NCBI GenBank assembly: GCA_050248155.1
Contig: JBFWSW010000004.1
Location: 62,001 to 126,000, forward strand
DNA length: 64,000 nucleotides
Direction of reading: 5' to 3'
Source: VFMC01 sp050248155
GTDB lineage: Bacteria > Actinomycetota > Acidimicrobiia > Acidimicrobiales > Ilumatobacteraceae
The notes under the pieces are model-generated. The model saw nothing but the letters and a program-made list of their open reading frames with translations. It made no database searches and was not told the origin of the DNA. How positions within the stretch are numbered: the first letter of the stretch is position 1; each line of letters opens with the position of its first letter. Positions 8,453-16,899 of this stretch are shown here, in pieces. Position numbers and translations under genes: made by a program.

Positions 8453-8455
8453 CCG

Positions 8456-9412
8456 ATGAAGGTCGGATCGAAGTGCCGCACCTGCCGCGAGCCGGCGATC
8501 ATCGACCTGCCGCGGCACAACGCCAACTTCTGCGCCGAGCACTTCCTCGAGCTGTGCCGCCGTCAGGTCGTGAAGGCGATCGACAAGTTCGGGATGATCG
8601 AGCCGGACGACCGGGTCCTCGTCGCCGTGTCGGGTGGCAAGGACAGCCTGGCGGTCTGGGACCTCCTGCTCGAGCTCGGGTACCAGGCCGACGGCCTGTA
8701 CGTCGGGCTCGGCATCGGCGACTACAGCGACGTGTCGGGCGAGTACGCGCGCCGCTTCGCGGCCGAACGCGGTCTGCGTCTCATCGAGATCTCACTGCGT
8801 GACGAGTTCGGCTACGACATCCCCACGGCGGCCAAGGCGACCCGACGGGTGCCGTGCTCGGCCTGCGGGCTCAGCAAGCGTCACCTGTTCGACTCGGCCG
8901 CGATCGACGGCGGCTACACCGTGCTCGCCACCGGGCACAACCTCGACGACGAGGCCGCTGTGCTGCTGGGGAACACCATGCGGTGGGAGGTCGAGTACCT
9001 GGCTCGCCAGCTGCCGGTCCTGCCCGCCCGTGACGGCTTCCCGAAGAAGGTCAAGCCGCTCGTGCGACTCACCGAGCGCGAGACCGCAGCGTGGTGCGTC
9101 GTGCGGGGCATCGACTACCTCGTCGAGGAGTGCCCGATGGCGGCGGGCAACAAGCACCTCGGGTACAAGGCGACGCTCAACGCCCTCGAGGCCGCATCAC
9201 CGGGTTCGAAGGCGGCGTTCTACCTGAACTTCCTCGAACGGATGGCCCCGCTGCTGTCCGGCGTGCTCCACGACGAACGAGAGGGCCTGCATCCCTGCGT
9301 CGAGTGCGGATCGCCCACCACCGGCGAGGTGTGCGCCTTCTGCCGGCTCGTGGTCACCGCGAGCGCGCACGAGCCGGTGCCCGTCGCGATGCTCGGGCGG
9401 GGCCGCCGATGA
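8456..9412 (+). CDS. ttuA: TtuA-family tRNA 2-thiolation enzyme
   Basis: 318 aa. The N-terminal zinc finger has C7, C10, C26 and H29. The PP-loop ATP-pyrophosphatase motif is SGGKDS at 59-64. C134 and C137 (PCSACG) and C226 (EECPM) match the three cysteines that hold the catalytic [4Fe-4S] cluster in TtuA. A second zinc site lies near the C-terminus (CVECGS...CAFC). TtuA activates U54/T54 in the tRNA T-loop with ATP and transfers sulfur from TtuB. The preceding sulfur-carrier gene and the overlapping m1A58 methyltransferase fit that role closely. A related U34-type specificity (Ncs6) is the alternative. Confidence 0.85.
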   Translation: MKVGSKCRTCREPAIIDLPRHNANFCAEHFLELCRRQVVKAIDKFGMIEPDDRVLVAVSGGKDSLAVWDLLLELGYQADGLYVGLGIGDYSDVSGEYARRFAAERGLRLIEISLRDEFGYDIPTAAKATRRVPCSACGLSKRHLFDSAAIDGGYTVLATGHNLDDEAAVLLGNTMRWEVEYLARQLPVLPARDGFPKKVKPLVRLTERETAAWCVVRGIDYLVEECPMAAGNKHLGYKATLNALEAASPGSKAAFYLNFLERMAPLLSGVLHDEREGLHPCVECGSPTTGEVCAFCRLVVTASAHEPVPVAMLGRGRR

Positions 9413-10179
9413 ACCAGCCGTTCGCGTACGGCGACAAGGTTCTGCTCATCGACCACAAGCAGCGCCGCTACCTCATCACGCTCGCCGAGGCGGGCGAGTT
9501 CCACAGCCACACGGGGTTGTTCCCGCACAGCGATCTTGTCGGGCAGGCCGAGGGTGTGGTCGCCCGGAGCACGAAGGGCACGCCGTACACCGCGTTGCGT
9601 CCCACGCTCGAGGACTTCGTGCTCGAGATGCCCCGCGGCGCTCAGGTGATCTACCCGAAGGATCTCGCTCCGATCTGCATGATCGCCGACATCGCTCCGG
9701 GTGTGAGGGTGTTCGAGAGCGGCGTCGGATCGGGTGCGCTCAGCATGACGATGCTCAGATGGGGGGCCGAGATCGTCGGGTACGAGATCCGCGAGGACTT
9801 CGCCAACCGGGCCCGCGCCAACGTCCGCTCGTTCCTCGGCGAGGCGGCGCTCGACCGGTACCGGGTCGAGCTGCGCGACAGCTACGCCGGCATCGACGAG
9901 CGTGACGTCGACCGTGTCGTGCTCGACCTGCCCGAGCCGTGGCAGGTGGTGCCGCACGCGATGGAGGCGCTGCGTCCGGGCGGCATCCTCGTCGCGTACT
10001 GCCCGTCGATCATCCAGGTGTCGCAGCTTCGCGAGGCGCTCGCCTCCCGCGCGTGGAACGGCACGCGGTCGCTCGAGGTGCTGCACCGCGGCTGGTACGT
10101 CGAAGGCGCCGCCGTACGGCCCGACCACCGGATGGTGGCCCACACGGGTTTCCTCACCAGCGCGCGCTTCTTGGGCTGA
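9409..10179 (+). CDS. trmI: tRNA (adenine-58-N1)-methyltransferase
   Basis: 256 aa SAM-dependent enzyme that makes m1A58 in the tRNA T-loop. An N-terminal beta domain (YGDKVLLIDHKQRRYLI) is followed by the Rossmann domain with SAM motif I 'VFESGVGSGALSM' (about 101-113) and the catalytic-loop segment 'VVLDLPEPW' (about 169-177). Length and motifs match the homotetrameric actinobacterial TrmI (Rv2118c). Its ATG overlaps the ttuA stop by 4 bases, indicating coupled translation. In M. tuberculosis the same gene also lies beside mpa, so the order is ancestral. A hairpin terminator follows. Confidence 0.93.
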   Translation: MNQPFAYGDKVLLIDHKQRRYLITLAEAGEFHSHTGLFPHSDLVGQAEGVVARSTKGTPYTALRPTLEDFVLEMPRGAQVIYPKDLAPICMIADIAPGVRVFESGVGSGALSMTMLRWGAEIVGYEIREDFANRARANVRSFLGEAALDRYRVELRDSYAGIDERDVDRVVLDLPEPWQVVPHAMEALRPGGILVAYCPSIIQVSQLREALASRAWNGTRSLEVLHRGWYVEGAAVRPDHRMVAHTGFLTSARFLG

Positions 10180-10189
10180 GACGCGACGA

Positions 10190-10209
10190 AGGCGCCCCAC
10201 AGGGCGCCT
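10190..10209. terminator. Hairpin between convergent trmI and ferredoxin genes
   Basis: Perfect 8-base-pair stem AGGCGCCC / GGGCGCCT with a 4-base loop (CACA), 11 bases after the trmI stop. No T-run follows on either strand. It lies between two convergent genes and could serve both. Confidence 0.7.
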
Positions 10210-10231
10210 CCGAATCACCCGTTCGTGTCGG

Positions 10232-10477
10232 TCAGGGTTCGATGAAGATGCACTCGCCGGGGCACTCCTCGGCGCTCTCGATGACCGCGTCGAGCTGACC
10301 ATCGGGGATGTTCGCCATGCCGTCGGCACCCTGGGGGTTGCCCTTGGCCGTGGCGTAGATCGTGCTGCCTTCCTTGACGTACGCCAGGCCGTCGTCGAGG
10401 AGGGTGAAGACGTCGGGCGCGATCTCCTCGCAGAGGCCGTCGCCGGTGCAGAGATCCTGGTCGATCCAGACCTTCAT
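10232..10477 (-). CDS. Small [3Fe-4S]/[4Fe-4S] ferredoxin
   Basis: 81 aa electron carrier. The N-terminal cluster motif is C9-T-G-D-G-L-C15 followed by APDVF, so an Asp occupies the second ligand position, as in archaeal Asp-ligated ferredoxins, and the usual Cys before 'PDVF' is Ala. The last ligand lies in 'ECPGECIF'. A [3Fe-4S] cluster, or an Asp-ligated [4Fe-4S], is therefore likely. A GAGGAG Shine-Dalgarno lies 11 bases before the ATG, and a TACACT -10-like box is at 10535-10540. It is divergent from the proteasomal ATPase. From memory, similar ferredoxins neighbour arc in other actinobacteria. Confidence 0.85.
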   Translation of the reverse strand: MKVWIDQDLCTGDGLCEEIAPDVFTLLDDGLAYVKEGSTIYATAKGNPQGADGMANIPDGQLDAVIESAEECPGECIFIEP

Positions 10478-10643
10478 GGTGGTATGGGCTCCTCAACTGG
10501 CTGGGAAGACAGAACTGGATGGCTAGACGATCCGAGTGTACAGGTGGACCGTCCTGGATCACTGTTCCGGGGCCAGGGGGTCGCGGCGAGGGACATGCGT
10601 AACAGCCCTGGCTGCATCCGTCGCGACTGGCGATCGGTGCGTG

Positions 10644-10649
10644 TAGGTT
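10644..10649 (+). promoter_or_regulatory. -10 box of arc/mpa (leaderless-type start)
   Basis: TAGGTT ends 6 bases before the arc ATG, so transcription would begin at or next to the start codon. No convincing -35 is visible at 17-18 bases. The rest of the 178-base gap to the ferredoxin gene holds only that gene's -10-like box and Shine-Dalgarno. Confidence 0.55.
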
Positions 10650-10655
10650 CCACCC

Positions 10656-12368
10656 ATGGCACAGTCCGATGACGAGACCGTCGAGGTTCTCCGGGCACAG
10701 GCTGCCGAGCTCGAGCAGGAGATCGCCGAGCTCCGCCGCCGCCTGGCCGACGCGCCGAAACGCATGCGGGCGCTCGAGGAGCGCCTGCTCGAGACCAAGG
10801 GTCAGCTCGCGCACGCCGTCTCGCAGAACGAGAAGCTCAGCTACACCCTGCGCGAGGCGCGCGAGCACATCGCCACCTTGCGCGACGAGGTCGACAAGCT
10901 CAGCCAGCCTCCGTCCGCGTACGGGGTCGTCGTCGGCAAGAACGACGACGGGACGGTCGACGTGCTCACGAGTGGTCGCAAGATGCGTGTCGGGCTGCAC
11001 CCCGAGATCGACCACGACACCCTCGAGCGTGGCTCCGAGGTCGTCCTCAACGAGAGCTTCAACATCGTCTCCGCCCGGGTGGGCGAGGCAGGAGGCGAGG
11101 TCGTCACCATCAAAGAGCTCATGGAGGACGGCGTGCGCGCCGTCGTCGTCGGTCGCGCCGACGAAGAGCGCGTGTGCGAGCTGGCCGACGTGCTGCGCGG
11201 CGTGCACCTCCGCAGCGGCGACACGATGCGGCTCGACCCGCGCAGCAACCTGTTGCTCGAGAAGCTGCCCCGGCCCGAGGTCGAGGACCTGCTCCTCGAA
11301 GAGGTGCCCGACATCAGCTACGCCGACATCGGCGGTCTCGACGTGCAGATCGAGCAGATCGCCGACGCGGTCGAGCTCCCGTTCCTGCACGCCGACCTGT
11401 TCGCCGAGCACCGGCTGCCGGCGCCGAAGGGCATCCTGCTGTACGGCCCGCCGGGGTGCGGCAAGACGCTCATCGCCAAGGCCGTGGCGAACTCGCTCGC
11501 GACCAAGGTCGCCGAGAAGACCGGTGGCGAGAAGGGACGCTCGTACTTCATCAACATCAAGGGGCCCGAGCTGCTCAACAAGTACGTCGGTGAGACCGAG
11601 CGCCAGATCCGGTTGGTGTTCCAACGCGCACGCGAGAAGAGCGAGGAGGGCTGGCCGGTCATCGTCTTCTTCGACGAGATGGACTCGATGTTCCGCACCC
11701 GCGGGTCGGGCATCAGCTCCGACATGGAATCGACGATCGTGCCGCAGCTGCTCGCCGAGATCGACGGTGTCGAGGGCTTGCGCAACGTCATCGTCATCGG
11801 CGCCACGAACCGCGAAGATCTCATCGACCCCGCCATCCTCCGACCGGGCCGGCTCGACGTGAAGATCAAGATCGAGCGTCCCAACGCCGATGCGGCCAAG
11901 CAGATCTTCGGTCAGTACCTCACCGACGAGATCCCCATCGCGGCCGGCTACGACGTGTCGGAGATGATCTCGACCACGGTCGACGAGATGTACCGCGACG
12001 ACGAGGACAACCAGTTCCTCGAGGTCACGTACCAGAACGGCGACAAGGAGATCCTGTACTACAAGGACTTCTCGTCAGGGGCGATGATCGAGAACATCGT
12101 GCGCCGGGCCAAGAAGCTCGCGATCAAGCGGGTGATCGCAGGTGGCGACCGAGGCGTGTGCACCCAGGACCTGCTCGACTCCATCCGCCAGGAGTACAAG
12201 GAGCACGAGGACCTGCCGAACACGACCAACCCCGACGACTGGGCCAAGATCTCCGGCAAGAAGGGCGAGCGCATCGTGTTCATCCGCACGCTCGTCAAGG
12301 GCCGCGAGCCGGCCGAGCGCACGGGTGGCCGGGCGATCGAGCGGGTGGGGACCGGGCAGTACCTGTAG
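10656..12368 (+). CDS. arc: Proteasome-associated AAA+ ATPase (ARC/Mpa)
   Basis: 570 aa ring ATPase that binds pupylated proteins, unfolds them and feeds them into the 20S proteasome. The N-terminal coiled coil (about 8-85) is the Pup-binding part, followed by OB domains (about 90-210) and one AAA domain with Walker A GPPGCGKT (264-271) and Walker B VIVFFDEMD (about 335-343). The C-terminus is GTGQYL: the terminal Gln-Tyr-Leu is the motif that docks into the proteasome alpha ring. All functional parts are present, so a working degradation pathway is expected. It has a leaderless-type promoter of its own and is separated from dop by a reverse-strand phytase gene. Confidence 0.97.
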   Translation: MAQSDDETVEVLRAQAAELEQEIAELRRRLADAPKRMRALEERLLETKGQLAHAVSQNEKLSYTLREAREHIATLRDEVDKLSQPPSAYGVVVGKNDDGTVDVLTSGRKMRVGLHPEIDHDTLERGSEVVLNESFNIVSARVGEAGGEVVTIKELMEDGVRAVVVGRADEERVCELADVLRGVHLRSGDTMRLDPRSNLLLEKLPRPEVEDLLLEEVPDISYADIGGLDVQIEQIADAVELPFLHADLFAEHRLPAPKGILLYGPPGCGKTLIAKAVANSLATKVAEKTGGEKGRSYFINIKGPELLNKYVGETERQIRLVFQRAREKSEEGWPVIVFFDEMDSMFRTRGSGISSDMESTIVPQLLAEIDGVEGLRNVIVIGATNREDLIDPAILRPGRLDVKIKIERPNADAAKQIFGQYLTDEIPIAAGYDVSEMISTTVDEMYRDDEDNQFLEVTYQNGDKEILYYKDFSSGAMIENIVRRAKKLAIKRVIAGGDRGVCTQDLLDSIRQEYKEHEDLPNTTNPDDWAKISGKKGERIVFIRTLVKGREPAERTGGRAIERVGTGQYL

Positions 12369-12378
12369 CGCGTGCGCC

Positions 12379-13608
12379 TCACGGTGCGTGCAGGCGTCGC
12401 GCGGGTTCGGTTGCAGTCGCGGGCGCCGTCAGCGTGCGTTCACCTTCCGAGGGAGGCACAGCGCTCGTCGTGGTGGTGGGCGGTGGTGGCTCAGGAGGTT
12501 GCAGGCCCACCACCGCGTCGAGTCGCACGAGCTTGAAGTTCTGCAGGCCGGGATGCGGCGCCGTGTTGCTGTTGTCCTGGCAGACGAACAGACCCATGGG
12601 GAAGGCGGGGCCGAGGTCGGCTGCGAGGGAATCGATGCCGTCGGTGCGGCCGCACCCGTCGACCGTGCTACCGGTGACGACGCGGAACTCACGCACGAAC
12701 GCGTTCGGCTCTGCTCGCTCGTAGACGAGGAAGGAGCTGAGCGTGTCCGAGCCCGCCTGGTTCGACGCGATCAGGTACCCGGTCCCGTTCGGCTGGTGCA
12801 CGATCGTCAGCCCTTCGACGTCGGGGGTGATGCGGCCCCCCGACGACGTCGTCGTCTCGACCGCGGTGCGCGCTGCCGGTCCCGTGGGGTCATCCGGCTC
12901 GGCGCCGTACTTCCAGATCCCGACCGTCTCCTCGCTGAGGTACAGGACACCGAGCTCGTCGTCGGCCACACAGCCCTCGGCCTCGGTGCCGACATCCCAG
13001 CTGCGTCGCAGGGTGCCCTCGACGAGGCCGTCGGCGTCGACGTCGGTGAGCTCGTACTGGGCGATCTCGCCGTCGGTCGCGTTCACGAACGCGTAGGTCG
13101 ATTCGGTGGACGCGCTGCGATACAGGCACAGGCCGTTCCCGACGAACGGCACCGTGATGTCGCCCGAGGGCGTGTCGGTGATGTTGCTCAACTGTCGCGA
13201 GCTCGCGTCGATCGTGAACACGCGGATGCCGTCGTGGTATGCCACGACCAGATCGCGGGGTCCGATTCCGGTTGCGACGCTGCGGCGGACGTCGACGTTG
13301 CCGTACGGTCCGTCCGCGATGCGCTGGATGCGCTCGCCAGAGAGGTCGTACACCTCCAGCGCACCGGCGTTGTCGCTGCCGATGACCGCCGACCGGGCGG
13401 GGTCGCTCGGATGGAGCCAGATGGCGGGGTCGTCGGCGGCATCACCACTGTGGGCCACCGGATCGGTCTCGACGACCGCGTGGGCATCGCCCGCCGGCTG
13501 GTCGACCGACCGCACGGGGCCGCCCGGCAGCAGGGTGACGACCACCATCGCGGTCGCGAGGCCGGCGAGCACGAGCCGAGTCGGTCCGCCGAGCTGCATC
13601 GGGTGCAT
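12379..13608 (-). CDS. Exported beta-propeller phytase-like protein (3-phytase family)
   Basis: About 410 aa. An N-terminal signal-type hydrophobic segment (RLVLAGLATAMVVVTLL) is followed by 'GDAADDPAIWLHPSDPARS', the hallmark opening of Ca-dependent beta-propeller phytases, and by propeller repeats including 'TPDVEGLTIVHQPNGTGYLI'. The family releases phosphate from phytate outside the cell. The C-terminal 35 residues are Pro/Thr-rich. The start is uncertain: in-frame ATGs lie at 13644, 13608 and 13599. The two inner ones leave room for the divergent dop promoter and place the signal peptide at the N-terminus. This gene interrupts the arc-dop arrangement on the opposite strand and has no evident role in pupylation. 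Confidence 0.82.
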   Translation of the reverse strand: MHPMQLGGPTRLVLAGLATAMVVVTLLPGGPVRSVDQPAGDAHAVVETDPVAHSGDAADDPAIWLHPSDPARSAVIGSDNAGALEVYDLSGERIQRIADGPYGNVDVRRSVATGIGPRDLVVAYHDGIRVFTIDASSRQLSNITDTPSGDITVPFVGNGLCLYRSASTESTYAFVNATDGEIAQYELTDVDADGLVEGTLRRSWDVGTEAEGCVADDELGVLYLSEETVGIWKYGAEPDDPTGPAARTAVETTTSSGGRITPDVEGLTIVHQPNGTGYLIASNQAGSDTLSSFLVYERAEPNAFVREFRVVTGSTVDGCGRTDGIDSLAADLGPAFPMGLFVCQDNSNTAPHPGLQNFKLVRLDAVVGLQPPEPPPPTTTTSAVPPSEGERTLTAPATATEPARRLHAP

Positions 13609-13651
13609 CGTGCCAGATGCGGGGTCCGACGTGCTCGGCGCCATGTGCAGA

Positions 13652-13657
13652 TAGGGT
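13652..13657 (+). promoter_or_regulatory. -10 box of dop (leaderless-type start)
   Basis: TAGGGT is followed by exactly 6 bases and then the dop ATG. It falls inside or beside the divergent phytase gene start, which argues for one of the phytase's inner start codons. Confidence 0.55.
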
Positions 13658-13663
13658 TCGGCC

Positions 13664-15160
13664 ATGGCGATCCCCAAGGTCTGCGGCATCGAGACCGAGT
13701 ACGGGATCCTCGTGCGCGGGGGCGACAACAACCCGGTGTCGGCGTCGTCGTTGCTCATCAACGCCTACCTCAACGCGCACACACGCGCCCGCACCGCGAA
13801 GATCGGGTGGGACTACGAGGACGAGCAGCCCGGCAACGACGCTCGTGGGTTCAGCCTCGACGACGGCCTGGCGCCCGACATCGACACGCACCTCGTCAAC
13901 GCCGTCCTCACCAACGGGGCCCGGTACTACGTCGACCACGCCCACCCCGAGGTCAGCACGCCCGAATGCCGCGATGCCGCAGAGGTCGTCGTGTACGACC
14001 GGGCGGCCGAGGAGATCGTGCGTGCCAGCATGGCCGCCGCCCGCCAGCTGCTGCCGGATGGTGCCGAGATCCTCTGCCACAAGAACAACTCCGACGGCAA
14101 GGGCAACAGCTACGGCTGCCACGAGAACTACCTGCTCGCGCGCGAGACGCCATTCGGCCGCATCGTCAACCAGGTCACCCCGCACTTCGTCACCCGCCAG
14201 ATCGTCGTCGGTGCCGGGAAGGTCGGCTGCGAGCTGCCCGGCGTGCCCGCCGAGGAGGTGCCGTTCCAGATCAGCCAGCGCGCCGACTTCTTCGAGGAGG
14301 AGATCGGCCTCGAGACGACGTTGAAGCGGCCGATCGTCAACACGCGGGACGAACCGCATTGCGACGCCACGAAGTACCGGCGCCTGCACGTCATCCTCGG
14401 CGACGCGAACATGAGCGAGATCGCCACCTACCTGAAGGTCGGCACGACGGCGATCGTGCTGGCGATGATCGAGGACGACGCGATGGGCGACGATCTCATG
14501 CTCGCCAACCCCGTCGGCGCCATCCGCCAGATCAGCCACGATCCCACGCTGCAGCGCACGGTGCTGCTGCGCTCGGGCGGCCGGGCGACGGCGCTCGAGC
14601 TGCAGTGGAGCCTGCTCGAGAGAGCCAGGAAGTACGAGCGCTCACACGGGCTCGACAGCGTCGGTGACGAGGTGGGCGCCGACGTGCTGCGACGCTGGGA
14701 GTCGATCCTCGGCGGGCTCGAGCGAGATCCCCAGTCGGTGGCCGACTCGGTCGACTGGGTCGCCAAGCAGCGGCTCGTCACCGGGTTCGCCGAGCGCCAC
14801 GACCTGCGGCCCACGGACGCACGGCTGAAGGCGCTCGACCTCCAGTACCACGACATGCGTCCCGACAAGTGCCTCGCCACACGGGTCGGGCTGCAGACCC
14901 TCGCCTCGGCCGAGACGGTGCAGCGAGCGATGTCCGAGCCGCCCACCACGACACGCGCCTACTTCCGCGGTCGCTGCCTGGCCAAGTGGCCGAACGACAT
15001 CGTCGCCGCGAACTGGGATTCACTGGTGTTCGACGTCGGTCGCGATCCGCTGCGCCGGGTGCCGATGATGGAACCGCTGCGCGGGACGGCCGACCACGTG
15101 GCTAGCTTGATCGACCAGAGCGACACCGCAGCCGACCTGCTCGTCCGCCTCGGTTCCTGA
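13664..15160 (+). CDS. dop: Pup deamidase/depupylase Dop
   Basis: 498 aa, glutamine-synthetase-like fold. It deamidates the C-terminal Gln of Pup to Glu and also removes Pup from substrates. The start MAIPKVCGIETEYGI, a long loop at about 40-75 that PafA lacks (the Dop loop), and D91 within 'YYVDHAHPE' (the nucleophile-position Asp shared with PafA) identify it as Dop rather than the ligase. 'CHKNNSDGKGNSYGCHENY' is the ATP/Mg-binding segment. Since the Pup encoded next ends in Gln, Dop is required for pupylation here. It lies 58 bases upstream of pup, in the same direction. Confidence 0.96.
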   Translation: MAIPKVCGIETEYGILVRGGDNNPVSASSLLINAYLNAHTRARTAKIGWDYEDEQPGNDARGFSLDDGLAPDIDTHLVNAVLTNGARYYVDHAHPEVSTPECRDAAEVVVYDRAAEEIVRASMAAARQLLPDGAEILCHKNNSDGKGNSYGCHENYLLARETPFGRIVNQVTPHFVTRQIVVGAGKVGCELPGVPAEEVPFQISQRADFFEEEIGLETTLKRPIVNTRDEPHCDATKYRRLHVILGDANMSEIATYLKVGTTAIVLAMIEDDAMGDDLMLANPVGAIRQISHDPTLQRTVLLRSGGRATALELQWSLLERARKYERSHGLDSVGDEVGADVLRRWESILGGLERDPQSVADSVDWVAKQRLVTGFAERHDLRPTDARLKALDLQYHDMRPDKCLATRVGLQTLASAETVQRAMSEPPTTTRAYFRGRCLAKWPNDIVAANWDSLVFDVGRDPLRRVPMMEPLRGTADHVASLIDQSDTAADLLVRLGS

Positions 15161-15218
15161 GACGGGCGGCCGGAGGCGCACGAGTACGAGCCGACGAGAG
15201 TGAGCAAGGAGGACGATC

Positions 15219-15413
15219 ATGGCTGAACGAACGCAGAAGCAGAAGGCGGCGCCCGCCCGCACCGAGGACGAGGTCGTGGACGCACCGGCGACCACCGCCA
15301 CGGGCGACAAGTTGAAGGCCGAGCTGGACGACCTGCTCGACGAGATCGACGGCGTGCTCGAGACCAATGCCGAGGACTTCGTCAAATCGTACGTCCAAAA
15401 GGGCGGTCAGTAA
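15219..15413 (+). CDS. pup: Prokaryotic ubiquitin-like protein Pup
   Basis: 64 aa, mostly disordered and highly charged, ending YVQKGGQ. The GGQ end needs Dop to convert Gln to Glu before PafA can attach it to substrate lysines. Residues about 30-55 (KLKAELDDLLDEIDGVLE) form the helix that pairs with the ARC/Mpa coiled coil. A strong Shine-Dalgarno, AGGAGG at 15207-15212, lies 6 bases before the ATG, in contrast to the leaderless neighbours. That would suit high expression. prcB follows after 5 bases. Confidence 0.97.
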   Translation: MAERTQKQKAAPARTEDEVVDAPATTATGDKLKAELDDLLDEIDGVLETNAEDFVKSYVQKGGQ

Positions 15414-15418
15414 GCCTC

Positions 15419-16216
15419 ATGGCGATCCCACTGTTCACGCCGGGGGACGACCCTGGCGCCAGCTTCCCCGAGCTCCTCCGCCGCATCGGCCTCGCCTCGG
15501 GCGGCGGCACCGCCGGGGGGCCTGCGCCGGGCGTGGGTCTGAACGTCCCGCACGCCACGACGTGCGTGGCGCTGCGGTACGCCGACGGCGTGGTGATGGC
15601 CGGTGACCGGCGGGCGACCGCCGGCAACCTCATCAGCCACCGCACGATGGAGAAGGTGGTGCAGGCCGACCGGCACAGCGGGGTCGCGATCGCCGGAGCG
15701 GCTGGTCCGGCGATGGACATGATCAAGCTGTTCGCGCTGCAGCTCGAGCACTACGAGAAGGTCGAGGGGGCAGCCCTCAGCCTCGAGGGCAAGGCCAACC
15801 AGCTGTCGATGATGGTGCGTGGCAACCTGCCCGCGGCGATGCAGGGCATGGTCGTCGTGCCCCTCTTCGCCGGCTACGACCTGCGCCGCGCTGTCGGGCG
15901 CCTCTGGAGCTACGACGTCACAGGCGGACGGTACGAAGAGCACGACTACATCGCGACCGGCTCGGGCAGCCTGCACGCGGGCACGGTCATCAAGGTCGGC
16001 TACCGCGACGGGCTCGACCGCGACGCGGCGATCGGTCTCGCGTGCCGCAGCTTGTGGGAGGCAGCCGACGCCGACTCGGCGACGGGTGGCCCCGACGCGC
16101 TGCGCGGCATCTATCCGATCGTCGCGACGATCACCGCCGAGGGCTGGCACCGCGTCGACGACGACGAGCTGCGCACGCGGTACGAGGCGATCGCAGCGGA
16201 GGTGCGTGCGCGATGA
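15419..16216 (+). CDS. prcB: 20S proteasome beta subunit
   Basis: 265 aa precursor. A propeptide of about 46 residues precedes Thr47 ('PHA|TTCVALRY'), the catalytic N-terminal threonine after self-cleavage. The supporting residues are in place: Asp at Thr1+16 (MAGDRRAT) and Lys at Thr1+32 (MEKVV). It forms the two inner heptameric rings that cut peptides inside the chamber. Length and layout match actinobacterial PrcB. The stop overlaps the prcA ATG by 4 bases, the usual arrangement for matched subunit synthesis. Confidence 0.97.
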   Translation: MAIPLFTPGDDPGASFPELLRRIGLASGGGTAGGPAPGVGLNVPHATTCVALRYADGVVMAGDRRATAGNLISHRTMEKVVQADRHSGVAIAGAAGPAMDMIKLFALQLEHYEKVEGAALSLEGKANQLSMMVRGNLPAAMQGMVVVPLFAGYDLRRAVGRLWSYDVTGGRYEEHDYIATGSGSLHAGTVIKVGYRDGLDRDAAIGLACRSLWEAADADSATGGPDALRGIYPIVATITAEGWHRVDDDELRTRYEAIAAEVRAR

Positions 16217-16893
16217 GCATGCCGTTCTACGTCGCGCCCGAGCAGATCATGAAAGACCGCGCCGACTACGCGCGGAAGGGCATCGCCCGAGGCCGCGCGA
16301 TGGTGGCGGTCCGCTACCACGACGGCATCGCGCTCGTCGCCGAGAACACGTCGAACACGTTGCGCAAGATCAGCGAGATCTACGACCGCATCGCCTTCGC
16401 CGGCGTCGGCAAGTACAACGAGTTCGACCAGCTCCGCGTGGCGGGCGTGCGCGCAGCCGACCTCAAGGGGTTCCAGTACTCGCGCGACGACGTCGATGCG
16501 CGCAGCCTCGCCAACCAGTACGCACAGATCCTGGGCCAGGTCTTCACCCACGAGATGAAGCCGATGGAGGTCGAGATCCTGGTCGCCGAGGTGGGCGCCG
16601 ATGACAACCCAGATCAGCTGTTCCACATCCTCTACGACGGCACCGTGATGGACGAGAGCCGGTTCAGCGTGCTCGGCGGTGACGCCGAGGCGATCACCGC
16701 GCGCATGCGCGAGGTCGACACCCACGAGCTCCCGCTCACGGGTGCGGTGAAGGCGGCGACGACGGCGCTCGGCGGCCCCGACCGGCAGCTGCAGGCCGAC
16801 GACCTCGAGGTGGCGGTGCTCGAGCGTGGCAACGGTCGCCGTTGCTTCCGCCGGCTGACCGACGACGAGGTCACCCAGATCCTCGCGAGCTGA
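16213..16893 (+). CDS. prcA: 20S proteasome alpha subunit
   Basis: 226 aa, starting at the ATG that overlaps the prcB stop. The N-terminal region 'PFYVAPEQIMKDRADYARKG' forms the gated pore, and 'RGRAMVAVRYHDGIALVAEN' is the first beta-sheet pair. It has no catalytic Thr, as expected for the outer ring that contacts ARC/Mpa. The protein ends ...DDEVTQILAS without a long tail. It is followed after 6 bases by pxpA, so the 5-oxoprolinase genes probably share its transcript. Confidence 0.96.
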   Translation: MSMPFYVAPEQIMKDRADYARKGIARGRAMVAVRYHDGIALVAENTSNTLRKISEIYDRIAFAGVGKYNEFDQLRVAGVRAADLKGFQYSRDDVDARSLANQYAQILGQVFTHEMKPMEVEILVAEVGADDNPDQLFHILYDGTVMDESRFSVLGGDAEAITARMREVDTHELPLTGAVKAATTALGGPDRQLQADDLEVAVLERGNGRRCFRRLTDDEVTQILAS

Positions 16894-16899
16894 TCTGCG

